Shown piece by piece: positions 13,701 through 28,700 of a DNA stretch of 64,000 nucleotides (the stretch's first letter is position 1; each line of letters opens with the position of its first letter). The stretch spans positions 35,467,375-35,531,374 of the forward strand of contig CAIIXF020000005.1 in NCBI GenBank assembly GCA_903813345.2, in the 5' to 3' direction. The position numbers were made by a program, and so were the translations under genes. The DNA comes from Owenia fusiformis (Eukaryota > Annelida > Polychaeta > Sabellida > Oweniidae). The notes below the pieces were generated by a model. The model saw only the letters and a program-made list of their open reading frames with translations, was not told where the DNA came from and searched no databases.

Positions 13701-16700
13701 GGTTATTTAAGTGCATGCATGGGGGAAGTTGAGGTATTACCTCAGACTATGCATTTGATTGTACATGTTACAATTACACCCAAATATTGCCCCCAAATAA
13801 AAAGTAAAAATAAACATGTCTCTAGTTTAAAAAAATGGATTTTTTCAACGAGAGTTCATTTAAATTTCTTTACACCAAGATTATTTTATCCCTCTGGAAT
13901 GTTTATTTTAGAAACATCAAGGTTAGGGAAACATCTGTCTAAATAGTAAAATATTTAGCTTAGGAAATTCCTCCCAAATAGACTTAAAAGTTGTTTCTGA
14001 CATGTTCCTTATCAATCACCATTTAGTGGCCTTAACCAGGTCAGACTTTGGCTGAGTGGAGTTTAAAGATCAGAGTGATAAGGCATAGAAGAGCTCAAAA
14101 ATTAAGTAAAATTATTGAAGCCTAAAAACAAAGACGATTTAATTTTCAAATTGTCAAATCAAATGATGAAATGATGAGATATGAGTGATATCACAAGATG
14201 TGAAGGTTATGAGAAATCCAAACCCAAAAACATGAGATATATGAAATATCACAACATGTAAAGGTTATGAGAAATCCAAACCCCAAAACATGAGATATAT
14301 GAAATATCACAACATGTAAAGGTTATGAGAAATCCAAACCCAAAAACATGAGATATATGAAATATCACAACATTTAAAGGTTATACATAAGACATCCAAA
14401 CCCCAAAAAAACATGAGATATATGAAATATCACAACATGAACAGGATATAAGGTAACACCAGGACATTGGTAGATTACCCCCAGTGAAGACATTGCTACA
14501 CACTTCATTATTTAGTAACTGAAAACCAACATAGCAACGCTATCTTGTTTCTTAAAATATATGCACTCAACACAAGTAGCAATTCATCAGAAGTTATGTT
14601 TATGTAAATGTTCAATCACTTTCATCACTGTAATGTTTAATTACTTTAATATAGAATTACATTTCATTACTATAATGTTCAATTGCGTTTCATTACTATA
14701 ATGTTCAATTGCGTTTCATTACTATAATGTTCAATTGCGTTTCATTACTATAATGTTCAATTGCGTTTCATTACTATAATGTTCAATTGCATTTCATTAC
14801 TATAATGTTCAATTGCGTTTCATTACTATAATGTTCAATTGCGTTTCGTTTCATTACTATAATGTTCAATTGCGTTTCATTACTATAATGTTCAATTGCG
14901 TTTCATTACTATAATGTTCAATTGCGTTTCGTTTCATTACTATAATGTTCAATTGCGTTTCATTACGGTTGAATTTCTTGCTTTAAGCACCAGTTGGAAT
15001 TTATTGATACTGTATTTTATTTTATCATATCTTACTATGTTCTATTTCTAATAATACTTTCAATACTGGAGAAATGCACCAACAAACCCAAGATATTAGA
15101 CAATGTAACTCCTCTAATAAGACCTATATGCCATTTTCCAGTGGGTCTAAATGATCTTGTTCACTTGAGATTCCACTTTATCTTCAAAAGGATAGGTATC
15201 GATATGGAGAACTGAATTCAACAATGTTTTTCTCTTAAACTAATCAGTGAAAACATTCTGTAAAAAAACATGGTATTTTATGTAATGTTGACTGATTTAC
15301 GACAATTTAATGCGAAAATTATTTAGAAATATTTTATATAACTGTTTTTGTTAACATTTTTTTTTAGTGCAATTGTTTTTGCTCCTTTCTACCAATTCTT
15401 GAGAATGAAATAAAATGTCTTTCCGAACCTTGTTGGAACAAAATAGCATATACAACATGTTTTTAGACCTCTCAATATTAAAGTTATCCAAAGGAATTTT
15501 TGGTTGATTTTAAAAAAGTATTCAAAAAATAAAAACAAAATCCCCCCAAAATAGATAAAAATCAAGAAAAAAACGTTTATCTAATTAACAAGATTTTTTT
15601 TTTAAATCAACCAAAATTTCCTTTGTACAATTACAAAATTGAGAGACCTAAACATGTTGTGTTTATGTCGTTTTGTTCCAATGATGTTCGGAAAGATATT
15701 TCATTTCACTCTGGAAACATGATACCAAGAACAAAACAAGTGTTTGATGGGTTTTTTAAAACAATATAGATGAAAGTATGTATATCTATTTCAAATTATA
15801 TTGTTACCATTCAAAAGATAGCCATTAAATTGACAATTTGTGAGATTTTCAGAAATTTTTGATGACTGGTTTAAGAGAAACGTGTGTTCAAAAAGTTTGC
15901 CATATCGATACCCATTCTTTCTAAAAACAAACATGATAAACTTCAATCTAAATCATAGCCTTGGCAAAAATTCAATGGAAGTTTCAAAATGTAAAATATC
16001 ATGTATCTCTAGGTGACGAACACTCTGGAAAAGCACCAACTGCTACTGCCAACCCCTTCCACAGAAAACAAGACAATAGCTGTAGAGAGTGTACAAAAGA
16101 CACAAGCGTGTGGAATCACCAACAAAAATGTCACACGATACAGAGGTAGGAAGTCAAATCAGCATTTCTATTCTTGGTGAGGAAATAACAGGCTTGAGGC
16201 TTTAGGTTTTTGCCAAAATATGCAATATATTTTGTAAACTGTACATTTATGAAACATCAGTATCTCATGTCACAAAAAACTCACAAGTTAAAACTCACCA
16301 GTTAATTTTTCACTCAATATTGACTTTCTAAATAGATGCCCATGGGCTTCAGAAGGGATGTGATCATACTACCTGCTCCTCTGAGTTCACTACTTAGTAT
16401 AACTTTAATGATCATACATCTAGTACAGGTAGTTTATTTCATACTCTACCCTTTAAAATTATTTTAAAAATTCATATATCTTCAGTCATATGAGTATATC
16501 AAACATTTCTGCTTCCAGACTGTGTGTCTGTGCTGCTTGATGGATTTTACAAGAGTGGTATCTATTACATCACACCTATCTATGCAGCGGGTGCGATACC
16601 TGTGTGGTGTGACATGGATACGCCCCCTGGGGGCTGGATGGTGATTCAAAGACGTATAGATGACACACAAAGCTTCAATAAAGGGTGGAAGGAGTATCGA

Positions 16701-19700
16701 GAAGGATTTGGTGATGTCAGCAAAAATTTCTGGCTTGGTCTTGACAACATGTTTCTTTTAACCAATCAGAAGCATTATTCACTCCGAGTTGACTTGTGGG
16801 ATTTTTTTGATAGTCGCGTGTATGCTGAATATAAACATTTCTACATCGATGGCCAAAGAGACCGATACAAGCTCCACGTGGCTAATCACACTGGCTCCTG
16901 CCCCGATGGTCTCAGCCATCATAATGGCGTTGCATTTTCAACCCCCGACCAGGACAATGATGCCTGGGCAGACTACCATTGCGGCCAGGAGTGGGTATCA
17001 GGATGGTGGTTCAACAACTGCTGGTTTGTCATCCTCAACGGACAATATTATAACAGCTCCGAGGTGAAGTATCGGGGAATATCATGGAACGAATGGAAAC
17101 AAGAGCAACTGCAGAAAGTGGAAATGAAAATCAGACCTACTTATTAATAAACTTAAGTTACTGATAATAGGGGAAATGAATGAATGACTTGAGTAGGGAA
17201 ATGTGGATGAGACACTAGCTTATTCCTGATCAATGTAATTATTGTACCTACTTTACATGTTTATCAATTGTATTTGAAAGTAAACACTGAATCATTGGAA
17301 TGTATTATAAATCTGTATGACTATAAATGGCATTTCTGAGAAATTACTGCATTTACCAAATACATGTTGTACACATGCCTGCAGTGTCAAAAATGGCATT
17401 ATGGACCAATGTTATTTTCCTATACCTAGTGAAAAAATCAACTGGTCCGTATCAAAAGTAAGTAGACTAATGTCCAGTGGACCGGACCTTGGGGCCTACA
17501 CTGCATGCCGAGTATACATGGACTTATTTTACTACGTACTTGAGCATTAATCTAAACATAAAATGAAAATATTTGTTTCATTTCATAATGGCAAAATGTT
17601 AGTTTAATCAGCATAGTGTTGCAGTGTAGCAATTGAATAGAATACCTTGCTAAAATGTGAAAACATGCTGATAATAAAAAACTTCACTTTTGTATTGACC
17701 AATGACATATTGTCACTATATATTCTTTTTTTCAATACTTATGCAGTAATAAATAGAGTATAAGCCTACTCAAACCAATATGTAAAAAAATATCTGTTAC
17801 TCAGGAACTAATATAACAAGGCATTAACATGCAAAAGTGTCACCACCTGCCATTTACTGCAGACACTGACCACCAAACACTGTCTACGATAAAGTTGGAG
17901 ACTATAGCAATATGTCACCAATTCTGGTGGTGGTGACATAAAAACCTGTAAATGTGAATGCCTTTCTAGGGAAACATTTTTTTATCCTACTTTATCTGTC
18001 TAATTGCTACCCATGCTACTGAAGCCAGTCCTAACAGCATTCACTTGACAAATGTTTAACTGAACAGTGATCTCCCCAGCATTGAGAGTTCGTGGTTAGT
18101 GTGGGTGCTGCCCTTACTTAAGATTTTGAAAATGGGTTTGCACTCTTTTGAAAATCATTTTGCACTCACTCAAAAATGAGAACGAAACACAAAGTGTTGC
18201 AAATCACACTTAAAAACCAAAATGGCCACCATGTAATTTACCCAACATGATAAAAACTTAAAACATAGCTTGTATATATAGGAATTTCAAGTTGAACTGA
18301 TCAATGGTTTTCATAGAATTTTGGTAACAAGATTTATGTGGGACCTGGTTCTTCAAAGTGCGATAAAACATGAAAAGTGGCATATGGGCTTTACCTGTCA
18401 TGCTTAGCTTTGTTCTGGGTATCCGTTTTATCAACCACAAGTATGACGACAAGTTTGCCGAGGGTGCTCATCTCATTGAGGGCACCACCAGTCACCTGAG
18501 GAAATGCGTGAAATCTCTCAGCATTTATCCAAGCCGTCAGTTCAGACTTGGTCGCCACATTTTCCTCAGCTGAAATACAATGACACATCAGTATTATGTA
18601 TGTCACCATGATTATGTTATGCGTATCAATACTCACACCGGAATAGCCTGACAATGGTAAAGTCAGATACCATTGTCACAAATGGCGGACATAACCGTTG
18701 CTTCAACTGTTTAATCACTTGGTCCTCATTTCATCGTCGCTAATTCTGTGCATGTATTAGCTCTTGTGATAATGTATCATATGAAATCCCATTTTTGATC
18801 AAATTGGGTAGTGAATCGCCACAATATAGCGTCTTCGATATCGTCAATTAGTAATTTAGAAAGACAATGGCATATGGTAATTACAGTACAGCGTCCGTTG
18901 TTCCGTATCTCATTTTGATCGGTTAAATTTAAGACTTTATTTCGATGGTAGAACATTATTAACTGTACAATGAGTATTAAGACACTTTGATTGATTGTTG
19001 TTCCAAAGGAATTTAGTCTAGGTGCTCTATTAAATATTAGGGGTACCAAGATACGATAAATTTAATATCGATACGTATCTACGATACTGACCTCGCGATA
19101 CGATACGAACGATACAATGATACAGCGTAAATTGAAGTAAAACTTAACTTCATTCTAATTTTTCAAACTAGTAAAGCCGGAAGTATTTCAGCCAGATTAC
19201 GTTTATTTCACATCACGACAAAGAAAGTTGTAAAATATGCTAACATCGATTAAAACATCTAAACGACGTGTGGTATTCGGGAACTATCGGGGCAAAGGAA
19301 GGTGGCAAGCAAGATACGTAACTATGACTGTCTGTCATCTCTAAGGGCTGAGTTTTTCCCTCCCTTTGGGTAAGTAAGAAGGGACTTCCGGTCAAAAAAC
19401 GATACACCGATATTCATTTTATGTATCGATACAGCTCGTATCGGAGGTGAAATGCTCGAGCACTCGAGCGCTCGCGGTACCCCTATTAAATATACAGTTC
19501 ATGAATTTGCATAAAATCTAATTGAAGTGACGGTTATGTCTGCCATTTGTGACAACGGTATCTGACTTGTCCGTTGTCAGGCTATTCCCGGGTGAATACT
19601 ACTTAATTTCTGTTTGTCAATATTTCTGTTTAATATTGTCCATTATTTCTATTTATTTGGTGATTCAGGGTCACAAGATTGGGAGGAAATAGAGTCTCCT

Positions 19701-22700
19701 TTCTGTTGAAACAAAATACCAAACACACAAATAAAGCATGAATAATGACTCTCTTACTCTTTTAACAAATACACTGTACAGTAAAAATCTAGTGGAACAC
19801 ATCTGCAAGTGGAACACCACCACAAGTGGAACACTTTTCAATGTGACCCATTGACTTAATATAAACTTAACTTCTGACAGTGGAACACTTCCATAACTGG
19901 AATACTTTTCAATCACTTTCCACTTTCACTTTCCACTTATAGAGGTGTTCCTATTTAATGTCGGGGAACATATTCTTCATTGGTTCATATTTCACTTGAC
20001 TAATGACATAAATTAAAGATATCCCTCTTAGGTCCAAAGCCTTCTCTATATTCCGGCTTTGAGTGATTGTTTACAGCCGCCCTGATATTTAATATTTGTA
20101 AATCATGGTGACACATGCACAGTTGTTATGACACAATTATATGAAATATACCTTTATGTACACATTTGCAGAATATCTAATCGATTGTTATATATATTTT
20201 AATTTAGCTAAGTGGAATTTCATTTCAAAATGGCCTCCATTTTTCTGCTGAGTGAGCTGTATAAATGGCAGATCTGTTGAGTTCGAGGTTCTTTCAGAAA
20301 AGAAATTTTGAAATATCTTGATCCAGACAAGCAACGCTTCAACTTATATATGATTAATATTCTTATAAATATTTATAAGAATTATTAAACAGGAGTTCTA
20401 GGTGTGTGTGACACTTTTTCTAGATTACAGACGAAATCAATGAAGTTACATCTAACTGTAAGCTAGAGACTGGAGTAAATCCCTCTACTTTATTCGTACA
20501 AATAACATCATTACTTTTTGATCACTACTTCTATTGAAAATGTATTGACAACTTACGTTTGAATTGATAATGTGTATGATCTTTGAAAACAAGTACTGTT
20601 GGCATTTCCTTGATTGTCCTCTTTACATCCTAAATAAAACAAAATGGAATCACAAACTTATTTTATCTACTTTTCTAAAGATCCACAAGTGCATCTTCAA
20701 TAAATATATGTACATGAATATGTAAAATACAGGGTGGTGCAAAAAATTGGAACATTTGTAAATTGTACAAAAACCTTTATTTTTTCTCTAAATACACCAA
20801 TACATTACATACATGTATATCATAGAAAGTGTTATTAATACAATAAGGTACAATAAGAGGTAATGTATCTCACCTCAGGCAAAACATTGGCACTTCCTAT
20901 GTAAAAGTAGCTTTGAACAGCTAATTCTTCAGCTATTTCAGCATATTTTTTCTGAAAATGCAAAGAAAAATGCAATTTACGAAAACCTAAAATTTAAAGG
21001 ATAGTTTTACTCAGCTGAATGTCGTGGAAGGTAAACCAAATTTAAAGAATGTCACCCCTAAAATATAAATTAAAATTATCAATTGAAGTTATCATTTAAA
21101 ATTGTAATTACAATTACAACAGTTTTCTAGAATTAACTTTTATTTGATTTACTAGACCACTAACCACCCTTGGTAATGAAAAAGGTATGCTGTTTTGCAC
21201 TTTAAGTGAACAAAACAAATCATCTTTTACCAAATACATGATATGAAAGGAATTGAAATTGTAGAATATAATGTTAAGTATAAAAGACAGTGCCTTATGA
21301 CAACATACTTACATAGAGATCGTCATGGGGATCAGAGGTATCTCCTATATACATGAAGAAAACACTGTTGCCACGGAGACCAACCTCCTCCTTATATTTG
21401 CCAACACTGGCCACTGGACGCAGAATTGGTCTGAAAGAACCAAATTCATTAATATGTTTAAATGGACACAATCACTTTTTAAAAGATTTATAAAACATTA
21501 ACATGGGGTCTGTTTGATAAAGAAACAAATCTTGTTGTTGAAACTATTAGCACTTTGTGGTACTGATCCCCATGCTACTACAACAGCCATATCTCAAACC
21601 GTTTGGAATTTGGCAATAACATTCTGGATGTGTAACTAAAATATTACTAAATATATAGGAATTCAATTTGTGAACCTGGTATTGGTGAATCTGCATGGAA
21701 TTTTCCACTCTTAAAATAGGCCTAACGCTGTCAATGATCCTACATCCTAAATGAATAATTGTTCTCAAACTATTAATCCAAATCCAAACTTTAGAGATAT
21801 TGATATGAAAATAAAGGTTTTAGATCAAGAGATTTGTTTTGCATTCGGTTCCATGCTAATTAGATCTAGAGTGCCATATTAATTGAATATAGAGGCTATT
21901 ATATAGATTTTTGTTTCTCCAATTTGAAGAGCATTTAATTCCATTGCATGTTATTTTGAGCTGATACGCTACACAATTTTGAATATGTTGTGAGAATAGT
22001 TGGAAGGGAAGTTTAAATAAAATGAAACCAATTGAATTCATACTGAAGGACAAGCAAATCCATAGATTCACAATGTGAGCCAAAATATGCATGAGGTGCA
22101 TGTACCTAATGAACTGATGGGACGAGTTGGAAAAAATACTGTTCACAAGTTGAGAATTATTTTCTTTGTTCACAAACATAGGTTTTACTGCAAATATTTA
22201 ACATACCCTCTCGCTCTGTGAGCAAACTCGACCAGTGCTTCCTTTGATCTTTCTCCATTATGTGTGTATACTTTGTCACCAGTGATACTGCAACATAATC
22301 ATATTAACAATAAATGATGTGTTAATTTCATAAATAGGATTAAATCCTATGCTAAGGGCTAATGTGAAAAAGTCACTCAACTCTGGTAGAAGTACCTATT
22401 TCAAAAATCAACTTTCACACCTAATAAATCACAAACCATTTTGAAATGAGAAGTCATTTGTCAGACAGACACATCCATAAAACATGGTATTTTCAGGTTA
22501 TAGGAAAATATTCCATTTCAAAACTAATTCCAGCATTTTGAAATGACATTGTTCACTAGTTTTATCTACAAAAAATAAATGCCTTATTCATTAAGTGTCA
22601 TCCTCTGTAGCTGTATAATGCAGAAATGATTTCTAGGATACAATAAATTGTACAAACAAAACTCACAATTTTATAGTTGGAAAGCCCCGAACTCCAAACT

Positions 22701-25700
22701 CTGATGAAACTCCAGTAAAACGAGTGGCATCAATCTTTGCAACGTGTATCCCAGCATTCCTGAGTGCTAGTGCAACTTCCTTGTAGGTAGGCTCTAGTTT
22801 CTTACAGTGCCCGCACCATGGGGCGTAGAACTGAAGCAAAGTATTTATTATTGTACAACATTGTATTCAAATTATTTGTCTCTGCTTTCGAGTCACAGTG
22901 GAGGTATCCAAATTGAATTGAATATATTATGGTTGCTTATACATCCATGAATTGAATACGTAACCAAGCTTATTTCCACATCATTGGTCAGTGGTTACCC
23001 TGCGTGCAGAGTCTAGTTAAACTACACTCTGCCTAGTAGAGACCATATTACAGTTTAGTAGCCCTGCCCCTACGACGGGTACCGGTGACAGTTTGGGTAA
23101 ATCACTTTTGACCTACGCGCTGACCTTCCACCAATCAGTGAGCTTGAAGAAACATGCGCCAAATGCGTTTGAATTAAATCTTTTCACAGATTTCATTGCA
23201 CATGTAGATCCAATGTATAATAGTGTGACTGTCTTTAGCCAATGAGAATATATTGAATGCAGATATTTACCTCTATGAGCCAATCACCTTGCTTCCTTAA
23301 CTCCAGAAATCTGTAAATCATACAAACTAGTAGTTATCATTTAAACAAGAAAAAACATAGTCAGCATTATCTATCTGCAAGTCATCAGGCCAGAACATCT
23401 ATCCTTGAAAAAATATTGGGCTCGGCTATTACGCCTCACCTAATATTTGTTTCTCAAAGAGGTATTCTGCCATATCCAGCTCCTGATCATCCAGTATTTG
23501 TATAATATCGCCTTAGCAAAATGCATTAACGTTATTTCTCCTTATTTTCCAATTATTCAGTGGTACTTTTATTGGTGGTGGGATAATTAGTGATTTAAGT
23601 TTTTAATTGCAGTCTCTTGTGTAGTATGTATCCAACAGACCAAATGTAATATTCGGTCTAAATTTATTCAGACGAAGGATACAGATTACAGTCTAGTCTC
23701 TTGTGCATCTTGTCATAATTGGAAAACTCACAAATACTTGCTAATAGCCTTAGCCCTAGACTGTATCCTTCGTCTGAATAAATATTCAGACTGTAAGTCA
23801 CCTATTGTAAAATGTGGTGTTGTATAAATGTTACAAATAAGTTTGTTAATGATAAAATGATTATAGTGCTGTCTCCAGCTCCGATTTCGGTGATCGGCTA
23901 GTATAAAAGGTTTGAGGGTATCATTTTGTTCCAGACACTCGCTAGAGTAAATTATCCTAACTTGAGTAAAAATGTGTGGTAAGTAAATTCGCTATGGGCA
24001 GTTAAAGAGGCCCCATCTATTCATTTTCAAACAGGGGGTAGGGGTATAAAATAATTTTTAACACATTTTAATAGTAAAATGACATTGAAATACTAATAAA
24101 ATCTTATCAAAAACATTATTTACAATCAGTATGAATTTTCTTGTGTGGATTAGGGTGAAAATATGGGCATATCTTGAAATTCACTACAGGGGCGCCACCT
24201 ATTTTCATACTTCTACCACGTGTAATAACTTATTTTAGATTCGTTAAGGTACGACATGTACTGAAAAAATTCATTCTGAAGGACCTAAATATGTTCATAT
24301 CACATACTTAAAATTGGATCAATAGCTTTTGTACTGGCGGAGAAAAAAATTATTGAAATTTAAAATTGTGGCATCATGCAGGATAGGGGTGACCATATCT
24401 CACATTATTAACTTCCAAAATATGGAGCATATGTATCTCAAATGTACTCAAAATGGTGTATGTACTCTTGCTTTGTCATAATATTACTAATAAGAAGTAG
24501 AAAAATGATTGTACAATTTCAAAAAATATTAATTCTCATTTTGGCTTCTGACGTCCCAGGGGTGACCATATCTCACCTTGATAACTTCCAAAATATGGAG
24601 CATATGTATCTCAAATGTGCTCAAAATGGTGTATGCACTCTTGCTTTGTCATAATATTACTAATAAGAAGTAAAAAAAATGATTGTACATTTTAAAAAAT
24701 ATTAATTCTCATTTTGGCTTCTGACGTTCCAGGGGTGACCATATCTCACCTTAATAACTTCCAAAATATGGAGCATTTGTATCTCAAATATGCACAAAAT
24801 GGTGTATATAGTCTTGTCCTGTCATAATATTACTAATAAGATGTAGAAAAATGATTGCTCATTTTTAAAAATATTAATTCTCATTTTGGCTTCTGACGTC
24901 TCAGGGGTGACCATATCTCACCTTAATAACTTCCAAAATATAGAGCATATATATCTCAGATGTACTCAAAATGGTGTATGTACTCTTGCTTTGTAATAAT
25001 ATTATACTAATAAGAAGTAGGAAAATGATTATATATTTAAAAAATTTTAATTTTAGCTTCTGACGTACCTGAATAACTTCTAAAATTATGTAACATATAC
25101 AACTCAAATATACCAAAAATGGGGCATTTAGTCTTGCTTTGTCATAATGCTATTCATGAGATGTAAAAAAATTAATACACCTTTTTTTAATTGAAATTTT
25201 CATTTTAGCTTCCGAATCTGACATCCCAGGGGCAATTATATCTCACTTTGATATAACTCTCACGATATGCAACATATGCATCTCAAATGCATGCCCAAAA
25301 TGGTATAAATATAGTCTTGTTTTGTCATATTTATTGGATTTATGAAATCAGAAGTTCAGAATTTATGGATTTGACTGTCTCCCCTGAAGGGTGCAGCTAC
25401 ATATAGCCCAGAGACAATAAGATCTACTTTCAAATATTTGCATCTTCTCCCCAAACACTCCTTATATTACAGGAACAATGGACGATAAGTCTTTTGCATG
25501 CCTTGGATGCAACATCTTTTGTATACTGGTAGCCTATCAGTAGTGTGAGTGCTTAGCCTCATTTACAAAAATTGGCCCCTTAACCCCAAATCTGACCCGA
25601 AATTTTGAAAACATCCTGAAAAATTAGGCCTAAAAGGCGCATTTATGCCCAAACATACACCAAACTGTCCCACTGCTAAATTACAAGGGCGATAAGTCAC

Positions 25701-28700
25701 TTCTAATCCTGATTGACATTCTCTAGTTTGCATGGTTTGTCATGTGCTATATTGTTATTGCCCAATCCCAACAATTGTATTCACTGTATGGCCTACCGTG
25801 CCAAGAATAATGCAATTGTTCCAAAAGCTAATCTCTTCTTTGGGACCCTAGAAGTGTGGGACATCACAATCATAGATTAATATCTCATTACAATCAATGT
25901 ATGTTATGACAAACATGCAAACTAGAGAATGTTAATGTGGCTAGAAAGATTTATCATTACAAAGAGCTCCTTTTCCCATATTTTACATACTCAAAATCCC
26001 TTAATTCAGTGTATAATCCAAGGTGCATATATTGCAGGCCACAGGATAACATATTAACACCTTACATTAGCAGTTGCCATTACTTCATAAATGGAGTAAA
26101 GTACTCCCACTATTGAAAGGCTAAAAGGATTCCTGTATGGATTACAAAAGAATGTTGGGTCCAATGTATGCAAGGGAATAATCTCATCCATTGTACTTGT
26201 AAAGGGTGTTTGGGGAACAGATGCAAATATTTGAAAGCAGATATTATTTGCCCTGAATTATATGTAGCTGTAGAGGAGACAGTCAAAATCCATTGATTCT
26301 GAACTGTTGATTTCATGATTCTCAATAAATATGACAAAACAAGACCATTTTGAGCACACATTTGAGATGCATATGTTGCATATCGTGAGAGTTATCAAGG
26401 TGAGATAGCCCCTGGGACACCAGAGGCTAAAATTAAAATTTAAAAAAAAAATGTAATCATTTTTCTACATTTCATTAGTAATATGAAAAAGAGAATATTT
26501 GAGGATTATATTTTACGTATCTTAGAAGTTATTATTATTATTATATGGTGCGATATGATTACCCAGGAACGTAAGAAGCTAAAATTAAAATTTTTGAAAT
26601 GTATAATCATTTTTCTACTTCTTATTAGTAATATTATGACAAAGCAAGAGTGCATACACCTTTTTGAGTACATTTGAGATACATATGCTCCATATTTTGG
26701 AAGTTATTAAGGTGAGATATGGTCGACCCTGGGATGTCAGAAGCCAAAATGAGAATCAATATTATTTTAAATGTACAATTATTTTTTTACTTCTTATTAG
26801 TAATATTATGACAAAGCAAGAGTACATACACCATTTTGAGCACATTTGAGATACATATGCTCCATATTTTGGAAATTATTATATTAAGGTGAGATATGGT
26901 CACCCCTGGGACGTCTAAGCCAAAATGAGAATTAATATTATTTCAAATGTACAATCATTTTTTTATTACTTCTTATTAGTAATATTATGACAAAGCAAGA
27001 GTACATACACCATTTTGAGCACATTTGAGATATATATGCTCCATATTTTGGAAGTTATTAAGGTGAGATATGGTCACCCCTAGGACGTCAGAAGCCAAAA
27101 TGAGAATCAATATTTTTAAAAATGCACAATCATTTTTCTACTTCTTATTAGTAATATTATGACAAGGCAAGAGTACATACACCATTTTGAGTACATTTGA
27201 GATACATATGTTCCATATTTTGGAAGTTATTAAGGTGAGATATGGTCACGCCTGGGACGTCAGAAGCCAGAATGAGAATCAATATTTTTTAAAATGTACA
27301 ATCCTTTTTCTACTTCTTATTAGTAATATTATGACAAAGCAAGAGTACATACACCATTTTGAGTACATTTGAGATACATATGCTCCATATTTTGGAAGTC
27401 ATTAAGGTGAGATATGGTCACCCCTGGGACGTCAGAAGCCAAAATGAGAATTAATATTTTTTAAAATGTACAATCATTTTGCTACTTCTTATTAGTAATA
27501 TTATGACAAAGCAAGAGTACATACACCATTTTGAGTACATTTGAGATACATATGCTCCATATTTTGGAAGTTAATAATGTGAGATATGGTCACCCCTATC
27601 CTGCATGATGCCACAATTTTAAATTTCAATAATTTTTTTCTCCGCCAGTACAAAAGCTATTGATCCAATTTTAAGTATGTGATATGAACATATTTAGGTC
27701 CTTCAGAATGAATTTTTTCAGTACATGTCGTACCTTAACGAATCTAAAATAAGTTATTACACGTGGTAGAAGTATGAAAATAGGTGGCGCCCCTGTAGTG
27801 AATTTCAAGATATGCCCTTATTTTCACCCTAATCCACACAAGAAAATTCATACTGATTGTAAATAATGTTTTTGATAAGATTTTTTTTACTATTAAAATG
27901 TGTTAAAAATTATTTTATACCCCTACCCCCTGTTTGAAAATGAATAGATGGCGCCTCTTTAACTGCCCATAGCGAATTTACTTACCACACATTTTTACTC
28001 AAGTTAGGATAATTTACTCTAGAGAGTGTCTGGAACAAAATGATACCTTCAAACCTTTTATACTAGCCGATCACCGAAATTGGAGCTGGGGACAGCATCA
28101 TTACCTTATAAAGAACTTACAATATTATTTTTTCGTATATTGTCCTCTTACTGAAGATATTCATAAAATGTACAGACGCTTCTTGTAGCGAAGCCATTGA
28201 TTAGGTCAAGCCATTTTGGCAATGCCAATTCTCACGATAAACGAGATTTAGCCAGTGACGTCAGTCTATTTGTAAACAAATAACACGTGGAGCGGACGGA
28301 GCAACATTACGGAAGCGTATTGATAAATTCCATTTGTGCGGGAATTTATTAGATCTAGTCATTTATTATCATTATCCCGATTAATTTTCTTCATTTATAG
28401 TAAATAGAGCGGAAATATTCATGAAGAAGGCCGAGGTAATCAAGTGGTCATGTGTTGTCAAAGTTCAAAAATTTGCATATCTCGTTTGGATCTCGTGAAC
28501 TCAAACGTCCTTGACATTGATTTCGCGATCTACTTATGAACACATCCTGAAGTTTTGGTGAGTCTGAACATTTCATTATTTTATATCAACTTGTACCCGC
28601 CTTATACAAATATTTTTGCTTCTAGTTTAAGATGAACATCTCTTCAACATATTCACCAATTTTCGAGGTGAACATTCTTGTAATAAACGAAAAATTTATG

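Larger units (their letters stand above)
23860..28107. mobile_element. 4.2-kb foldback element in TMX3 intron 2
   Basis: Outer arms of about 520 bp (23863-24387 and 27590-28105) are inverted copies with high identity, starting near gctccgatttcggtgatcgg. Inside each arm are tandem ~173-bp units (about 6 on the left, about 8 on the right, inverted). Toward the middle the palindrome continues (agttcagaatttatggattt against aaatccattgattctgaact; ctctagtttgcatg against catgcaaactagag), leaving a loop only around 25700-25900. The whole unit can fold into one long hairpin. No transposase frame was seen. It resembles Foldback-type elements in structure only. Confidence 0.85.

Noticed and set aside
15961-16149. 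62-aa open frame MAKIQW... as exon 2 of the FReD gene
   Set aside because: The splice-consistent frame of 16013-16145 is the other one (VTNTLEKHQ...), which joins phase 0 and phase 1 neighbours.
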